DNA of 64,000 nucleotides from Ptychodera flava (taxonomy: Eukaryota; Hemichordata; Enteropneusta; Ptychoderidae), in the NCBI RefSeq assembly GCF_041260155.1, contig NC_091942.1, positions 16,686,001 through 16,750,000 of the forward strand, written 5' to 3'. Shown here one piece after another: positions 25,134-37,600 of the stretch. Each line of letters starts with the position of its first letter. Positions within the stretch are counted from its first letter, which is position 1. The notes beneath the pieces were generated by a model. The model ran no database searches. It saw only the letters and a list, made by a program, of their open reading frames with translations, and had not been told where the DNA came from. The position numbers were made by a program, and so were the translations under genes.

Positions 25134-26302
25134 CAGGGCCTGAAAATTTCTGTTTTTCCCACTGGTCCCAGCACCAGTGACCTGGGTTTTTTTTACTGGT
25201 CCCAAGGTAAAATCCACTGGTCCTCAAAAAATTTGCATAGCAATACAAGAATGATTCATTTCTCATACTCATGTTATATATGCATTTCTATCAGATTTGC
25301 TTGGGATTTACATACAGCATAAACTGCCAATCTTTTTAATACAGACACACTGCATAAACATTTACTTGGTAGTTTTCTCAAGTTCTTTTACACACACTTG
25401 ACATGCTTTTTACTATTGCTATAAAGTTCACTTCATTTTTACAATTGCCCAGCGGTTGATTCTTTTCCATTTAAATTGTAAAAAAATAGGTTGAAAACAC
25501 CAAATATCTGAGAGGGACTTCTTTGTGATAGCAACAGCAAATTGCCATAACGCTGTTTTGACAAGCTAGGCGGTTCTTGTTAAGGTCAACTACAATCGAG
25601 CTAGGGGGTCTTGACTATATAACGAATTCAGCATGGTGACCTTCTAAATTCAGAAGCTTGCTTGCCACGGACGATCGGAAAGTTGTAATGAGACTCCTTC
25701 CAGAGAATTTTACTGCAAAATACTACTTTGATAGACAGAGATATGATATTTTCACACAATTTTGGGGTTGCTGATATTTTTAGCTGAGGCTATGGTCTGG
25801 TTTTTACCACATTAAATTTTACATGTAAAATGAGTACGCGTACGTGGCCCGTCAGTGCAGTGGCTAGTGGACGCACATCGCCTGGCTCATAACATGAATC
25901 GCAAACTGTAATAGAGTAACTGATTTTCCTTTAGAGTTTATGTTGTGATGAAAGAAATAGACTAAATTTTAAATGTTTGATTGACTTAAAGACGCGATAA
26001 TTATTGTAATTTTGTAGCTAAAAGACGTAGTCTCTCAATGGAATGGGCTCTTGGTTTTAGTGTAACTGGCTTAGTGCGTCTCTGCTACCTCCATGGTTTC
26101 AGTAACTTCGGTATTTTGGGGGGACGTAGTTTCTAATTTTTGTGAAAAGACACTAGAACACAATCTGGGAAAGCACTCGACATTCCCTTGCAAAATAAAT
26201 TGGCTCCTTTTTGTATTGGTCTGCGGACTTTTTAGGGGTAATTAGTACTGGTTCGGGATAAAAAATCACTGGTCCGGGACCTCGGGTAATTTTCAGGCCC
26301 TG
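25134..26302. mobile_element. Non-autonomous hAT-like element with CAGGGCCTGAAAATT ends
   Basis: Starts CAGGGCCTGAAAATTTC and ends with the inverse AATTTTCAGGCCCTG. Subterminal ACTGGTCC motifs repeat several times at both ends. The CAGGG start is typical of hAT. The 8 bases on each side do not match, so no target duplication is claimed. About 1.17 kb, no transposase seen. Confidence 0.65.
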
Positions 26303-26540
26303 CATACGTGCGCATGCGTAGTTATTTACGAACATCTTCTGGGCCTGTCCGTCAAAAGAATAGGGGGAGCAAAACGAGGCAATTGCCCCACCCCCTCGGG
26401 CACAGTTTCATGGCACACACGGTCTAATCCCCCACATTTTTCCCGTATCGCCCGAGGTGGGGGGGGGGGGGGGGTTTACATTGACTGGCGCATTATACGG
26501 CCTCCCACCACATAACGCCGGTAACACACAGCCCTGCCAT

Positions 26541-26684
26541 CACAGGCGTACGTTTTCTGGGTAGTTTCTATAAGTGTAGTTTATTCTACGTTTCGACGTT
26601 CTCTTCCGTAGCCTAATCACCTATAACGTCGAAACGTAGAATAAACTACACTTATAGAAACTACCCAGAAAACGTACGCCTGTG
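26541..26684. mobile_element. Pristine 144-bp foldback MITE with 8-bp target duplication
   Basis: Two 60-base arms are perfect inverted copies, starting CACAGGCGTACGTTTTCTGG, around a 24-base loop. CCTGCCAT lies immediately on both sides (26533-26540 and 26685-26692). Perfect arms and duplication imply a recent insertion. The 8-bp duplication and CACAGG start suggest hAT, though KDZ elements are also reported with duplications of this size. Confidence 0.9.
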
Positions 26685-27075
26685 CCTGCCATGCATAGCC
26701 CTGAGTACAGGTCTGTGTGTTCCGGGCGTTATAGACCTGTATGCAGGGCTATGCCATGCAGAGCTAATGAAGAACCCCAATGCGGTCCCATCGCACACCG
26801 TCTGCCGTCAGGACGAATCACTCAAACATAAAACCGTTCTTCGAGGACTCAGACAAGTGGCAACTGACCCGCGTGCCCGTAGCCCTGTGTACGATGTTGT
26901 GAGTTCCCGGCGTTATACGGCCCCAACACACAGCATCGTACGCAGGCAGGGTAGGGCCGGGCTGGCGTGCCCGTATCGCCGATGAAGTCAGTCATGGTTG
27001 TCTCGGAGAGCAGATCGTCCATGTAGCCGACACGAACACGAACTGTCTGATACCGGCTACCAACTCGGAGACTCT

Positions 27076-27169
27076 GGAGGTATGATATTTACCGTTTTCT
27101 GGTCTATACACGCAAATAAGAAACTCGCTCTGATTGGCTAACGAAGTCATTAGAACCTCTAGCTTACTC
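27076..27169 (+). repeat. Left terminal inverted repeat, inner part
   Basis: Continues the arm after the insertion: AGGTATGATA, GGTCT, AGAAACTCGCTCTGATTGG, then AGAACCTCTAGCT.ACTC, all found inverted at 58769-58860. Homology stops here. Confidence 0.85.
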
Positions 27170-27245
27170 GATTTTTCATATATCAGCAGTAAACGACCGG
27201 CAGACGACCAGCAGGACAGCGAACGAGCACGTGGACCTCATACTT
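27130..27245 (+). promoter_or_regulatory. Putative promoter and first non-coding exon at the inner edge of the left arm
   Basis: CTCTGATTGG (inverse CCAAT box) is one of the best conserved words of both arms. In the left arm it is followed by a GC-richer stretch ending TTTAAG with a GTAATT donor-like site at 27240-27246. Transcription inward to the protease gene would read the satellite array as a first intron. This is inference; no transcript evidence is available. Confidence 0.3.
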
Positions 27246-27363
27246 TAAGGTAATTATCACTTCTTTTACATGTTCCGGCATTCTGGGAGCATCCACTGAC
27301 AGCCACAAAAACAATACTTCAAGACAATTTTTCGTTGAAACTATCGGCATAATTATTAAATTA

Positions 27364-27547
27364 GGGACTGGTCAGTTTCTTCGGCCTGGGGGGGGGGGGG
27401 CCGGTGGATTATTTTTTGCCGACGTCAAAAAGTGGCTGACCCCCCCTATTCCAAATTTTGAAAACAGGGTGACCCCCCCTATTCCAAATTTCTAAAACAG
27501 GGTGACCCCCCCCCCCAGGCGCGACAAAGGTAAAACAAAAGATGGAC

Positions 27548-27603
<56 letters not shown>

Positions 27604-28766
27604 TTTACATTTTACATATATTTATATTTTAAATAGTCATTCTATGTTTTAGTGAAATTGTTGACATGTCAGTTGTAAGATAGGAATTTCAAAGTGTCAA
27701 TCTTAAAGTTTAAATACAGTACATTTGAATGAGCTGTATTTTGAATGAGCTGTGAATGTATTTCACACTTTCTCTGCTTAACCAGATGTCCTGAACTGTT
27801 GTACAGAAATGGATGTCAATCATTAATATCAAAGAGGAAAAAGCAGTGAATCAAAAACTTTGATGGGTGTTAAGACTTGCAAACCATCCAATTAAATCTC
27901 CTGAGGAGCCATAGAGAGCTTTTTTAGCCAAATCTGATGTGTACAGTGTCTGAGAGGACCTTTTCTTGTAACACTGAAACCATAAAAGCACAGCTAATAA
28001 TGACAAAAACTGCCTTTTTTAACTGTTATTTTGTTCATAAAAAAGCATCTTTCTACAGAAAACCTATGAAACAAAGGAAAATAATTGCATCAATGAGAAG
28101 GAAAGATATCTTGTCATTTTTCTATCTCTAAAATAAGTCACTGTATCAAATATATATTGTGAAATATTTGTGCATGTTGCTTTCTCATACTGAATTCTCA
28201 CAGAGAGAACAGAAAAGTATCAGGAATTTGTCATCCTTTTCATATGAAATGCAGATTTCATAATGGTACACTTTCACTTAGCAAACATCAAGATATCTCT
28301 GAAAGTATGGCGCCCGAAGGGCGCACCAAAAAATATGAAACATCCTGATATCTCTGATATATATTACTTGTATATTAAAGTCATGCACCTGAAGGGCATG
28401 CTGAAAGATGTATGATATATTAAAGTAATGAGCTTGAAGAGCACGCTGAAAAATATTGAACATACAGATATCTCTGATGTATGTATGCTTGATATGTTAA
28501 AGTTGGGCGTGCTGAAAAATATGACTGATTATTAAAGTTACGCGCCTGAAGGGCGCGCCGAAAAATACAACTGAATGATGAATTTTGTGGCTGACACTAG
28601 CATTTTAGGCAATGATGAGCCATGTCAAAATTCAAAAAACACACTGACCCCCCCTATTGGGCATTTCAAAAACATGGTGACCCCCCCTATCACCAAAGTC
28701 AAAAACAGGGTGACCCCCCCCATGAATCCACCGGCCCCCCCCAGGCTGAAGAAACTGACCAGTCCC
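27364..28766. mobile_element. Non-autonomous Harbinger-like element
   Basis: Inverted ends GGGACTGGTCAGTTTCTTC.GCCTGGGGG with TTA on both sides (27361-27363 and 28767-28769), a 3-bp duplication. Subterminal runs of TGACCCCCCCTATT repeat two to three times at each end. The interior has a (TA)n tract at 27553-27597 and the GGGCGC repeats at 28300-28570. No transposase recognised. Confidence 0.7.
28300..28570 (+). repeat. Five diverged units with a GCGCCTGAAGGGCGCGC core
   Basis: Each unit has a small GC stem (CGCGCCTGAAGGGCGCG at best) set in AT-rich DNA followed by CYGAAAAATAT; ATATTAAAGT usually precedes. Units are 50-75 bp apart and the stem pairing is kept in most despite changes, e.g. ATGCACCTGAAGGGCATGC. 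Confidence 0.75.
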
Positions 28767-28774
28767 TTATTAAT

Positions 28775-31186
28775 AACTTTAATTACCCCTACATAGTCAA
28801 GGTTCTACTCAGACATCAAGGTTCTTACTTTACAGATCCACACAGTTGAAATAAACCCAATGTTCTAAGTGAATATGTTATAAACCATCCTATATTATCA
28901 TTTTTTTTCATTATTAATTATTAATTAATATTTTATTTGCCTTCACAGTGTCAAGGTTCTTAAGTACTGATTTTCATACCAAACGCGAAGGTTCTTACTT
29001 TTCATATACACAAAATTAAATAAACGCAATGATTTAAGTTACTACATTATACAACCATCCCATATTATCATATACACATACAATATTATCATATTTAATC
29101 ATTATCAATCATTAACTATTATTATATTTTGCCGTACATTGTCAAGGTTCTTAAGTACTGATTTTCATACCAAACATCAAGGTACTTTACAGATCCACAC
29201 AAACCCAATGTTTTAAGTGAATATGTTATAAACAAGCCTATATTATCATATTTCTCATTATTAATTATTAATTAATATTTTATTATGCCTTCACATTGTC
29301 AAGGTTCTTAAGTACTGATTTTCATACCAAAAGCGAAGGTTCTTACTTTACAGATCCACAAAATCAAATAAACCCAATGTTTTAAGGTACTACATTATAC
29401 AACCATCCCATATTATCATATACACATACCATATTATCATATTTAATCATTATCAATCATTAATTATTATTATATTTTGCCCCTACTTTGTCAAGGTTCT
29501 TAAGTACTGATTTTCATACCAAAAGCGAAGGTTTTTACTTTACAGATCCACAAAATCAAATAAACCCAATGTTTTAAGGTACTACATTATACAACCATCC
29601 CATATTATCATATACACATACCATATTATCATATTTAATCATTATCAATCATTAATTAATATTATATTTTGCCCCTACATTGTCAAGGTTCTTAAGTACT
29701 GATTTCCATACCAAACGCGAAGGTTCTTACTTTTCATATCCACAAAATCAAATAAACCCAATGATTTAAGTTACTACATTATACAACCATCCCATATTAT
29801 CATATACACATACCATATTATCATTTTTGGTCACTATCAATAATTAATTATCATAATATTTTGCCCCTACATTGTCAAGATTCTTAAGCACTGATTTTCA
29901 TACCAAACATCAAGGTTCTTACTTAACAGATCCACACAGTTGAAATAAACCCAATGTTCTAAGTGACTATATTATAAACCATCCCATGTTATCATATTTC
30001 TCATTATTAGTTATTAATTATTATTTGATTTGCCTTCACAGTGTCAAGGTTCTTAAGCACTGATTTTCATACCAAACATCAAGGTTCTTACTTTACAGAT
30101 CCACACAGTTGAAATAAACTCAATGTTCTAAGTGAATATGTTATAAACCATCCTATATTATCATATTTTCTCATTATTAATTATTAATTAATATTTTATT
30201 ATGCCTTCACATCGTCAAGGTTCTTAAGTACTGATTTTCATACCAAACGCGAAGGTTCTACTTTACAGATCCACAAAATCAAATAAACCCAATGATTTAA
30301 GTTACTACATTATACAACCATCCCATATTATCATATACACATACAATATTATCATATTTAATCATTATCAATCATTAACTATTATTATATTTTGCCGTAC
30401 ATTGTCAAGGTTCTTAAGTACTGATTTTCATACCAAACATCAAGGTTCTTACTTTACAGATCCACACAGTTGAAATAAACCCAATGTTTTAAGTGAATAT
30501 GTTATAAACAAGCCTATATTATCATATTTCTCATTATTAATTATTAATTAATATTTTATTTTGCCTTCACATTGTCAAGGTTCTTAAAAGTACTGATTTT
30601 CATACCGAACATCAAGGTTCTTACTTTACAGATCCACAAAATCAAATAAACCCAAAGTTCTAAGTTACTACATTATACCGGTACAACCATCCTTTATTAT
30701 CATATATACATGCCATATTATCATATCTATTCACTATCAATCGTTAATTAATTATTATTTGCCCCTACAATGTCAAGGTTCTTAAGCACTGATTTCCATA
30801 CCAAACATCAAGGTTCTACTTTACAGATCCACACAGTCAAATAAACCCAATGTTCTAAGTTCCAGTTTTACAACCATCCCATATTATCATATACACATGC
30901 CATATTATCATTTTTAGTCACTATCAATCATTAATTATCATTATATTTTGCCCCTACATTGTCAAGGTTCTTAAGCACTGATTTCCATACCAAACATCAA
31001 GGTTCTTACTTTACAGATCCACACAGTTGAAATAAACCCAATGTTCTAAGTGACTATGTTATAAACCATCCCATGTTATCATATTTCTCATTAATATTTA
31101 TTTATTTATATTATATTTTGCCTTCACACTGTCAAGGTTCTTAAATACTGATTCTCATACCATACATCAAGGTTCTTACTTTACAG
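28775..31186 (+). repeat. Left satellite array, 157-196 bp unit
   Basis: About 13 tandem units, detected by the word TCAAGGTTCTTAAG at 28951, 29142, 29299, 29491, 29683, 29875, 30043, 30215, 30404, 30575, 30771, 30961 and 31131. Each unit holds a pair of CAAGGTTCTTA boxes about 36 bases apart, then TTTACAGATCCACA, CCCAATGTT, ATATTATCATAT and ATTAATTA blocks. Shorter and longer unit types are interspersed. It lies between the left arm and the first protease exon. Confidence 0.95.
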
Positions 31187-31639
31187 TCTTCCCATATAGT
31201 TCTGACACTGATTTTGCAGAAAGACACATCCATCTATCTTGCAAAGTATGAGGGTTATTGCAGAGAAAGACTTACATAATTCACACATGGTTTTTTGCAG
31301 GTGTCATATGAGCACTTTGATAAGTACAATGTTTTCCTGTAGCAAATGATCATGTGAGGCAAGATATGCTCACTATTTTCAAAACACCTGATATCACTTC
31401 CTGGTCTTTGTTCTGTGTGTTTTTTGATTGTCTGTATGGTTTGTGACTGTCTTTGCAACTGGCCATGTAAATATTTGACCTATGAACTTTAGAATATAGA
31501 TGGTAATATATACCTTTTCCATATTTGAATTAACATATTTTATAATTAAGGTCACATACCAATTAATTCTGATCAGACACATCTGATCAACTGAAGGTTA
31601 TCTGGTTATAATGCAATTTAATTTTTTGTCGTTATTTAG

Positions 31640-34600
31640 ATATTTATACAATGTTGCGTCTTGACTTTGCCAAGAAACGTCGAAAAGACAGTGACAATTG
31701 GAAAAGAATTTTGAACAGAGTGAGTATTAAGTACTGTAACAGATAAAGTCTAAGTATTGTAAATGGTATGCTTACAGTGACACTAGTTTACAAGCTCTGA
31801 AATCATTGATAATTTCCATCATTTTATGCATCTCCAACATTATTACTGCCTTTATGTCATTGCAAACATGCTCTTAGTAACCGTAGTTTATTGTATTTGT
31901 TTTGCTGAGTCATAATAAGAAAAAAAACAGAAAAAATAACAAAATCCAACCTACCGTCCCCTATTATATATTATTGCCTGAATACATGGGTTAGGTGCCC
32001 GCCGAGAGCAGGTGACAATTTGCCCGACGCCAAAAGGGTAAATTGTCTCCTGCTGCGAGGGCACATCAACCCATGTATTCAGGCAATAATATTTTTATTA
32101 CATGCCTCTTCAAAGTTAATGCTATATGACATTTAGTTACAAGCAGGGCATTTTCAAACAATTTTACCATTATCAACCAGCGTCAAACAGATTTTAACGA
32201 AAGTCAAAATAGCAGTGCGCGCATGGATATTTTACATGTAGCGTTAAGCGTCTACTTTGACGTCGAAAACATCGAAAGGCTTCACTGGCCCGGGTAACCA
32301 TGGAAACCGGTCAGTACATCGTTCACCGGCCCGCTTACATCCCGGATGTTCCTATTCAAAACAATGCACTGATTTGCATTCACCTCAAGGCATGTAATAA
32401 CTCATATTGGAATCGCAGTCGAGATTGTAATAAAATTGTATTGATAATTAATTACTCATTGTTTTCCTCAAGGTAAAGAAGTTGGTTGACACAGGTGCTA
32501 ACGCCTGTGTCATTTACCAGAAAACAGGCCATAAAGCAGGCATTTATTTGAAGGTAGGCCATATATTATATTAAAGTAAGTAAGTGTAACAAAATTTTCA
32601 ATAATAGTTGCATCATTCCGTAATCTTACACTGACACAGGCAGAGGTTGCCAGCATTTATCCCATGCACAAAATTGTTGGCTCAGTAATGGAATTTACAA
32701 GGTATTTGGACTATATAACTTTGTCTTGATATTGTTGGTCCACCATGTTAATTTGCAGTTATGGGACTACTGGAAGAAAACCCCAGCAATGAATTTGTGC
32801 AGTGTATAAAACTTAGACAAATGATATGGTTATTCTGTCTGTTTATCTGTGTCTGTGAGAAAACCTTGTGAATAGAATCCAAAACAAACTAATTTCTTGT
32901 TTTTTTCATGTATATAGAATTGATAAAAATAGGTAGTAATCTACATTGTTAAATAACCAGTTAACATATTTATGAAATTTTTCCTGTAATTTCACGTTTT
33001 GTCTTTAACTTTTATCTTGCAATTGATTTCAACAATATCTGAAATATATTAATACTGATGGGAAACATTTAACGCATGGTTACTATTTGGTTCTTATCTG
33101 TAAATGTGTGTTAAATTGCACTTTCACATACATCTAGAAGAGAAGTGGATCAGTTAAAAATAACAGTTATGATACAAGTAATCACATAACTTTATAACAC
33201 ACCTCATCCACAGTCTGTGTTCTAATTCGCCAATTGATAGTCACGTGGGATGCGTTCTTTTTGTGCTGATCCACGTAAACGACGTCATCAGGCATCATTT
33301 GTCGGAACTGTTGCCTGCCAGGCATCAGTTCCGAAAAATGATGCCCGCTGACGTCAAAAAAAACATTGGCGCATGCGCGAACTGGAATGTAAACAGAGAT
33401 GTCGTCTGCGGCCGAGCGAAACGATAGTCGAGAAATTTCTCGGTTTATCCTACTTTCTGAAAAAGAACTGAATGCTCTGGTTTCCAACAAGGACTCGAAA
33501 CGAACGAAAACTATAATCAAAGGTGCATTGAACGTTTTGCAGAAGTATTGCGACCCTGTCGGGAAAACTTTTTTTGCCGAACCACTTCAACATATTACAT
33601 CATTCATGCGACAAGTTTTGTGTATAGTACGTTCTTATGCATGGCTACGGATGAGGTGTGTTATAAAACACATATTGACTGGCCATGCGGGCAACAGCAT
33701 ACGTCTGTACCCCGAGGGACTGTGAGTCACCCCCAAAAACAGACTGTTTCCCTCGGCCTACGGCCTCGGGAAACAGTCTGTTTTTGGGGGTGACTCACAG
33801 TCCCTCAGGGTACAGACGTATGCTGTTGCCCTCATGGCCAGTCAATATGTGTATACTGTTTCAAAAGCCTTGATTCAGAAGTAATAATTTAATGGGTACT
33901 ATACAAACAAAGAGCGGAAGCTATTTGAGAGTGAATTTCATTTCTTGATTCTCTTAACAGCATCTTCATGCATGATTTTCAGTCAGTACTTGATCTATCA
34001 CCAAATGTCTGATTGTACCAGTAGGAAGGTCATAATACCACAGGATTTACCTGAAAAGCTCTTTGTTTTACCTGTGTGTAAGAGGTAAGTACTTGTTTGT
34101 GAAGTTCCTGTTTTAATCTCTACATTCAATAGGGTTGTTATCTTGTTGTTTTTGTTTGTTTTTTTATTTTATTTTATTTTATTTTCTCATCAACAGCGCC
34201 ATCAGGCAGCCACTTACAGACAAGAAAATAAAAAAAAAGGTAAAATACGCTAAAATTTAAACAAACAAAAAAGCACTCTAAAAATCAAACAATATTGACA
34301 AAAACAAATTAACATGTCTTTAAAAAGTTGAATGAGATTCTTCAAAAACATCGACATCGCAAACCTTATCAATCAGATCATTAAAAAGTCGTGACGTACG
34401 TCCAATCAGGCCATTTTGTGTAACATCAACTCTACAATAAGGGATATGTAATAGAGGTCTATGTCTAGCAGAGTATCTAGGTACGCATAGACCATAAAAA
34501 CAATTGTTTTTGTTCTATATGAAATTAATTTTATTCTCTACTAAAGATATATTTTATATTTATATTGCTAATATTCTCTATTTCTACGTATTCTCAGTAT

Positions 34601-37600
34601 CTTGACAATTGACAAGATGTTTAGGATGTTTCTCTTGGCTAGTGTTTTTCTCAACAACATTCTTTTTTCTGGTGCTAAAAGTTTTAACCTCTGTTGAAAG
34701 ACCTGTAAAACTGGTCAGCTATAAGGGGTGTATGGACAGGTTTGATACAGGTTTGGCATTACAGGAATGTATACAGTAACGTAATTTCTGTCTGTATGTA
34801 GTTTTGTTACCACATGTACTATAACTGAAATACCGGATTTTGGACAGTAGTGTGTCAGTGTTTAATTTACGTAGGCGGCCTGATACTTTTTCTGAAAATT
34901 TCATGAATGTATTAAAGAAAAATGTGTCAGTTTTTAATGAGAGAGGTAAATACAGAAATAAATGTGTGTACATTCTGTACTGAGTCCTGTTCATACAGTG
35001 ACGAGACAGACAGAAATTTTAAGTGACTTTGCCCACAGCGCTGGCCACAGACCTAGTCAGCTCTAGCCGTCACAGCAATGGGACGTCTTTGCTGAGACAG
35101 ATCTGTAACACAGGGTTGTATTAGAGCCTGCCACAGGGACAAATTTCTTTTTTTCTGTTTTATCCCAAAGTTGAGAGCAATAAATACTAGTCCATAATGA
35201 GACCTTAACTTGTCCTTGCACATTTATTAGAAACAAAATTTTGTACAAGTCAATCAACTTTGTATCAGTATATGACCTGGATAAATGTAAAAGAGAAGTA
35301 TAAGGCACATGCTTTGTTATATTTGAAGATGTGACTCTAAGATAAATCTTAAAACTAATATTGCATTACTTCATGCTGATTTGTATATCAACTGTTAAAA
35401 ATACTATAATATTTGTTGTCTTATTTGTCAAATTCCTTAATTAGCTTTAATGACTAAAATAACTCTGTATTTGTTTCATTTTCCCTTCCACTTTTGTTGA
35501 GTTTGTAATTATGTGCTGCTTTCAATACCCGTCTGAAGCCAGAACTGTAAATCTTTTCTATTTATAGCCACCATTGGTTTCTAGCAGTTTTTCAAGGCAA
35601 CAGGTTAGTTTCTTTTAATTTGTAACTCTTTCAGATATAAAACAATACAAGCTTTAAGAGTATGATACATGTAAAGAGATAATGCAATTGTGTGATTGTA
35701 CCATGATGAAAACCTGTTTCTACTTTCACTACTATCAGAACTTGAGGAAACTGAATTACTTGTTTGCTGCTGTTTCACTCTTGGACTATGATTTCTAACT
35801 AAAAGGAAATGTGTATCTAAGGGCTTTAATTTTCCAGAAAAAATAGTTTCAAATACTCCCTTATTCTCAAACGTATATTTTTAATGTATATGGAAAATTT
35901 GATTGATGGAATTGCAGTATGCTACAAGTCATGGCAAGTGTTTTCAATTCTTGAATTGAGAAAAAACTTTAAGGATTAAAAACATAACATGTAGATGTAC
36001 TGGCAGTATTGCACAATTCACATTTTGTGCCTGTGTGTGTCTGTCTGTCCAACACTTTTGACATTAGTGAACCATGTCATAAAATGTACCATGTTTTCTT
36101 TTCCAGTGCAACAAGTCTGGCTTAATATGTATGGTAGAAAAATGCAAATAGCAATTTTCCATGGCAAACAAACTTGAATGACATGTGCTATTAAAGTCAT
36201 ATCTGTTTGATTACTCAGCAAAAGAGCAGGGTGCAATCTTTATTGAAAAAAATACTGTGTTTCAGTCATGATTTCCATACAGTAACATTAGATAAACAGT
36301 AAGTAATTCTGTTGCTGTAAACGTACTTGTATAATGTGGACTGATTTCTCTTTTACATGTGATTGCAGTAAAGTGCTGTTCATGGATAGTTTAATCCAGT
36401 CACAGACCATTGATACATACCAGTATGTGGCAAGTAAATTTTGCAGGTAGGTTTATCTAACTTTGCCAGTTACCAATACTCATCTCTTCCCACATCAGCT
36501 GTCTCTCAGAGACAGGAGAGTAGCTCTCATACATCAACTTTATGGTTGTTACAGCCATGCATTCACAAAATAGTATTATTTTACTATTTCGTAAAAAATG
36601 CAACTATGAAAATGACACCCGTTTAATTAAAACTAAGAAATATATTTTCTGTTAAAAAAAAAGATGAGACTCATAGTTAGCTACTTTATAAGTGCAACAC
36701 TCTAATGTATTTTAGTGGTTGATTTCATATGGTATGGGTCAGAAAATAGCACTTGATCATTTTCCTAGACCAAGAGAAGTACATTGAGATAATAGATTGT
36801 TTGTCATCTACTGAAATTTGTTGAATGTCACATTTGTAAATGACAGTGTGCAAATAACAAAAATGAATTGTTTCCAAGAATCGTTTGCATAATATACATA
36901 GCAAAAAGAAAAATTCAATCTTCCTATCTTGCGTAGCAGACTCGCCCTATCATTACCATGTTAAACATTTTCATTACATTGAAAGGTTATGTGAATGGTT
37001 GTTATCATGTAGCAGTGAAATAATAATACATTCTGTATTGTACATGTTGATTATGTGAAATAACACTTCCATGAAAGATGTTGTATATATCATCATGAAT
37101 TGCATTTTTTTCCAGTGGAATGCAATTCCGATCACAGTAGCAAAGGTACATCTACTGTCTTTTTGGATTTAATTTGATGTTGTGATATTACCATTTTGGA
37201 GACCTATGGCAATTATTTATATCTTCCTTGTTGTCACACATTCTTTTATTTCTACCAATTAACCCTTTGAGTGCTGTAATTTTTCCGACCAGAATTTAGT
37301 GCAACATTTTAACAATTTTTTGAATTTTTCTGTAATTTTTTGATAATTTTGGTCCGAACGGACACCACATTTCATTGACTACAGTTTTTATCAAATTTTA
37401 GCAAAAATCTGGAAAAGTGGACTTGGGTACATTTTATAAAGGCGACAAAAATTGACTTGGCACTCAAAGGGTTACGGGTTCATGGACACATATATTTTCA
37501 CTAACAATTTTCACATAAAATATGGGGTTACACACCCAACATGCGGTATATTTCTGTAAGGTGTATATTTGATATTGATTCCAAGGTTAAAGCAGGCCAT

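Larger units (their letters stand above)
23168..27075. mobile_element. Composite foldback insertion inside the left inverted repeat
   Basis: The right-hand arm of the giant element lacks this 3.9 kb. It is bounded by inverted copies of CCAGAGTCTCCGAG, and long inner inverted repeats (23177-23590 against 26460-27007) share ACCATGACTGACTTCATCGG, GCATCGTA and GTAAACCCC. Near its left end a second local palindrome pairs GCTGCAGTACAGTAC with GTACTGTACTGCAGC at 23230-23305. Three smaller elements sit inside (24458-24792, 25134-26302, 26541-26684). No transposase recognised. Confidence 0.75.

Noticed and set aside
28775-31186. CRISPR-like array
   Set aside because: Units are 160-195 bp, variable and AT-rich, with no short repeat-spacer alternation, in a eukaryotic context.
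31640-32701. MADS-box-like domain in the N-terminal exons of the protease gene
   Set aside because: A basic stretch followed by KKLVDTGANACVIYQ is faintly similar, but the match is too weak to claim without a profile search.
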